A stretch of DNA of 6,070 nucleotides from CAZHDB01 sp964531225 (GTDB lineage: Archaea > Thermoproteota > Thermoprotei_A > Sulfolobales > Desulfurococcaceae): the NCBI GenBank assembly GCA_964531225.1, contig CAZHDB010000052.1:1-6070 (forward strand), read 5' to 3'. Positions within the stretch are counted from its first letter, which is position 1. Each line of letters begins with the position of its first letter. The notes beneath the pieces are model-generated. The model was not told the DNA's origin. It saw only the letters and a program-made list of their open reading frames with translations, and did not search any database. The position numbers were made by a program, and so were the translations under genes. This document shows, one piece after another, positions 5,606-6,070 of this stretch.

Positions 5606-6070
5606 TTAGCCTATAAGCTGGGCTATTTCCTCTATAGATAATATCTTAAACTTCTTCTCTTCAATATCTATATATCCTATTTCTAAATTCTCAGGCTTTA
5701 CCTTCTCCTCTAAAGCAGCTGATAAAGCATTTACTCCAAGTAGAATTGTATCTTTCATTGATAAATTATACTTATAGTTCTTCTCTAGATACTCTGTAGC
5801 TGCTTGGCTACGTTCTCCAAGTGCTACTGCATAGTAACTCATATACCTACCACTAGGCTCAGTCATGAATAATTCTGGACCCTTAAAGTCAATGCCAACA
5901 AATATCATTGCAACACCAAATGGTCTGACACCAGCATGTTGCGTATATGCTTGTTTGACATCACATACCTGCTTAGCAAGGAATTCAAGCGGTATTAGTT
6001 CATCATATAGGAATCTATGCTGTATCGCAATAATTCTTGCATAGTCAATAAGTACTCTACCATCACCAGC
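5606..6070 (-). CDS. psmA: Proteasome subunit alpha, N-terminus cut off by the window edge
   Basis: C-terminal 154 residues of the 20S proteasome alpha subunit; the frame is open to the right edge, and roughly 85-90 N-terminal residues, including the gate segment, lie outside. Alpha subunits form the outer seven-membered rings that control entry and dock the PAN/Cdc48-type ATPases; they are not proteolytic. Seen, counting from the edge: GRVLIDYAR (4-12), the alpha hallmark TQHAGVRPFGVA (43-54), GPELFMTEPSGRYM (64-77), then helices around ATEYLEKNY and AALEEKV, and a C-terminal IEEIAQLIG before TAA at 5606-5608. The motif normally reads TQHGGVRPFG; Ala for the first Gly is a mild change. The internal ATG at 5906-5908 is not a start, since the family motif continues through it. 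A 118-base gap separates it from SBDS, so it may be a separate transcript. Confidence 0.96.
   Translation of the reverse strand, partial: AGDGRVLIDYARIIAIQHRFLYDELIPLEFLAKQVCDVKQAYTQHAGVRPFGVAMIFVGIDFKGPELFMTEPSGRYMSYYAVALGERSQAATEYLEKNYKYNLSMKDTILLGVNALSAALEEKVKPENLEIGYIDIEEKKFKILSIEEIAQLIG

Noticed and set aside
1..6070. A novel defence system, mobile element, CRISPR array or RNA gene
   Set aside because: No direct-repeat arrays, inverted-repeat ends, transposase motifs or tRNA/rRNA-like segments were seen; the window is densely filled with conserved housekeeping genes in a known order.

Overview
The window is archaeal, most likely from a thermophilic crenarchaeon (Thermoproteota; Desulfurococcales or a close relative such as the Ignisphaera group). 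The evidence is the gene set (archaeal Rrp41/Rrp42/Rrp4 exosome, SBDS, zinc-ribbon ribosomal protein eL43/L37Ae, archaeal proteasome alpha, prefoldin beta, KEOPS Pcc1), the AT-rich DNA with Ile/Lys/Glu/Arg-rich proteins, and Shine-Dalgarno sites of the GAGGTGAT type that pair with the archaeal 16S rRNA 3' end. The genus assignment is an inference and is not proven by the sequence alone.

Everything readable lies on the minus strand, so the genes run from right to left. In transcription order they are: psmA (3' part only, cut by the right edge), a 118-base spacer with a candidate TATA box, then SBDS, rrp4, rrp41, rrp42, rpl37ae, a Brix-domain protein, pcc1, prefoldin beta, a small DUF3194-like protein, and a DHH-family phosphoesterase (cut by the left edge). 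After the spacer no gap exceeds 33 bases, and several neighbours overlap. This is the known archaeal 'exosome superoperon'.

The operon joins protein turnover (proteasome), RNA 3'-end processing and decay (the Rrp41/Rrp42 ring with the Rrp4 cap), large-subunit ribosome maturation (SBDS, Brix, eL43), tRNA t6A modification (Pcc1 of KEOPS), chaperoning of nascent proteins (prefoldin) and a DHH phosphoesterase whose substrate is not known from sequence. Rrp41 keeps both catalytic aspartates, while Rrp42 has Glu and Arg in their place, as expected for an active/inactive heterodimer.

Most of the window is a conserved housekeeping cluster, not a new system. The points worth a second look are: the DUF3194-like protein, whose predicted strand/helix order resembles Pcc1 and which may be the second Pcc1-type KEOPS subunit; the run of TTG start codons with overlapping genes in the distal half; the absence of rpoP from its common place between rpl37ae and Brix; and the unusually deep overlap at the start of the DHH gene. 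No RNA gene, mobile element, CRISPR array or plus-strand gene was found.
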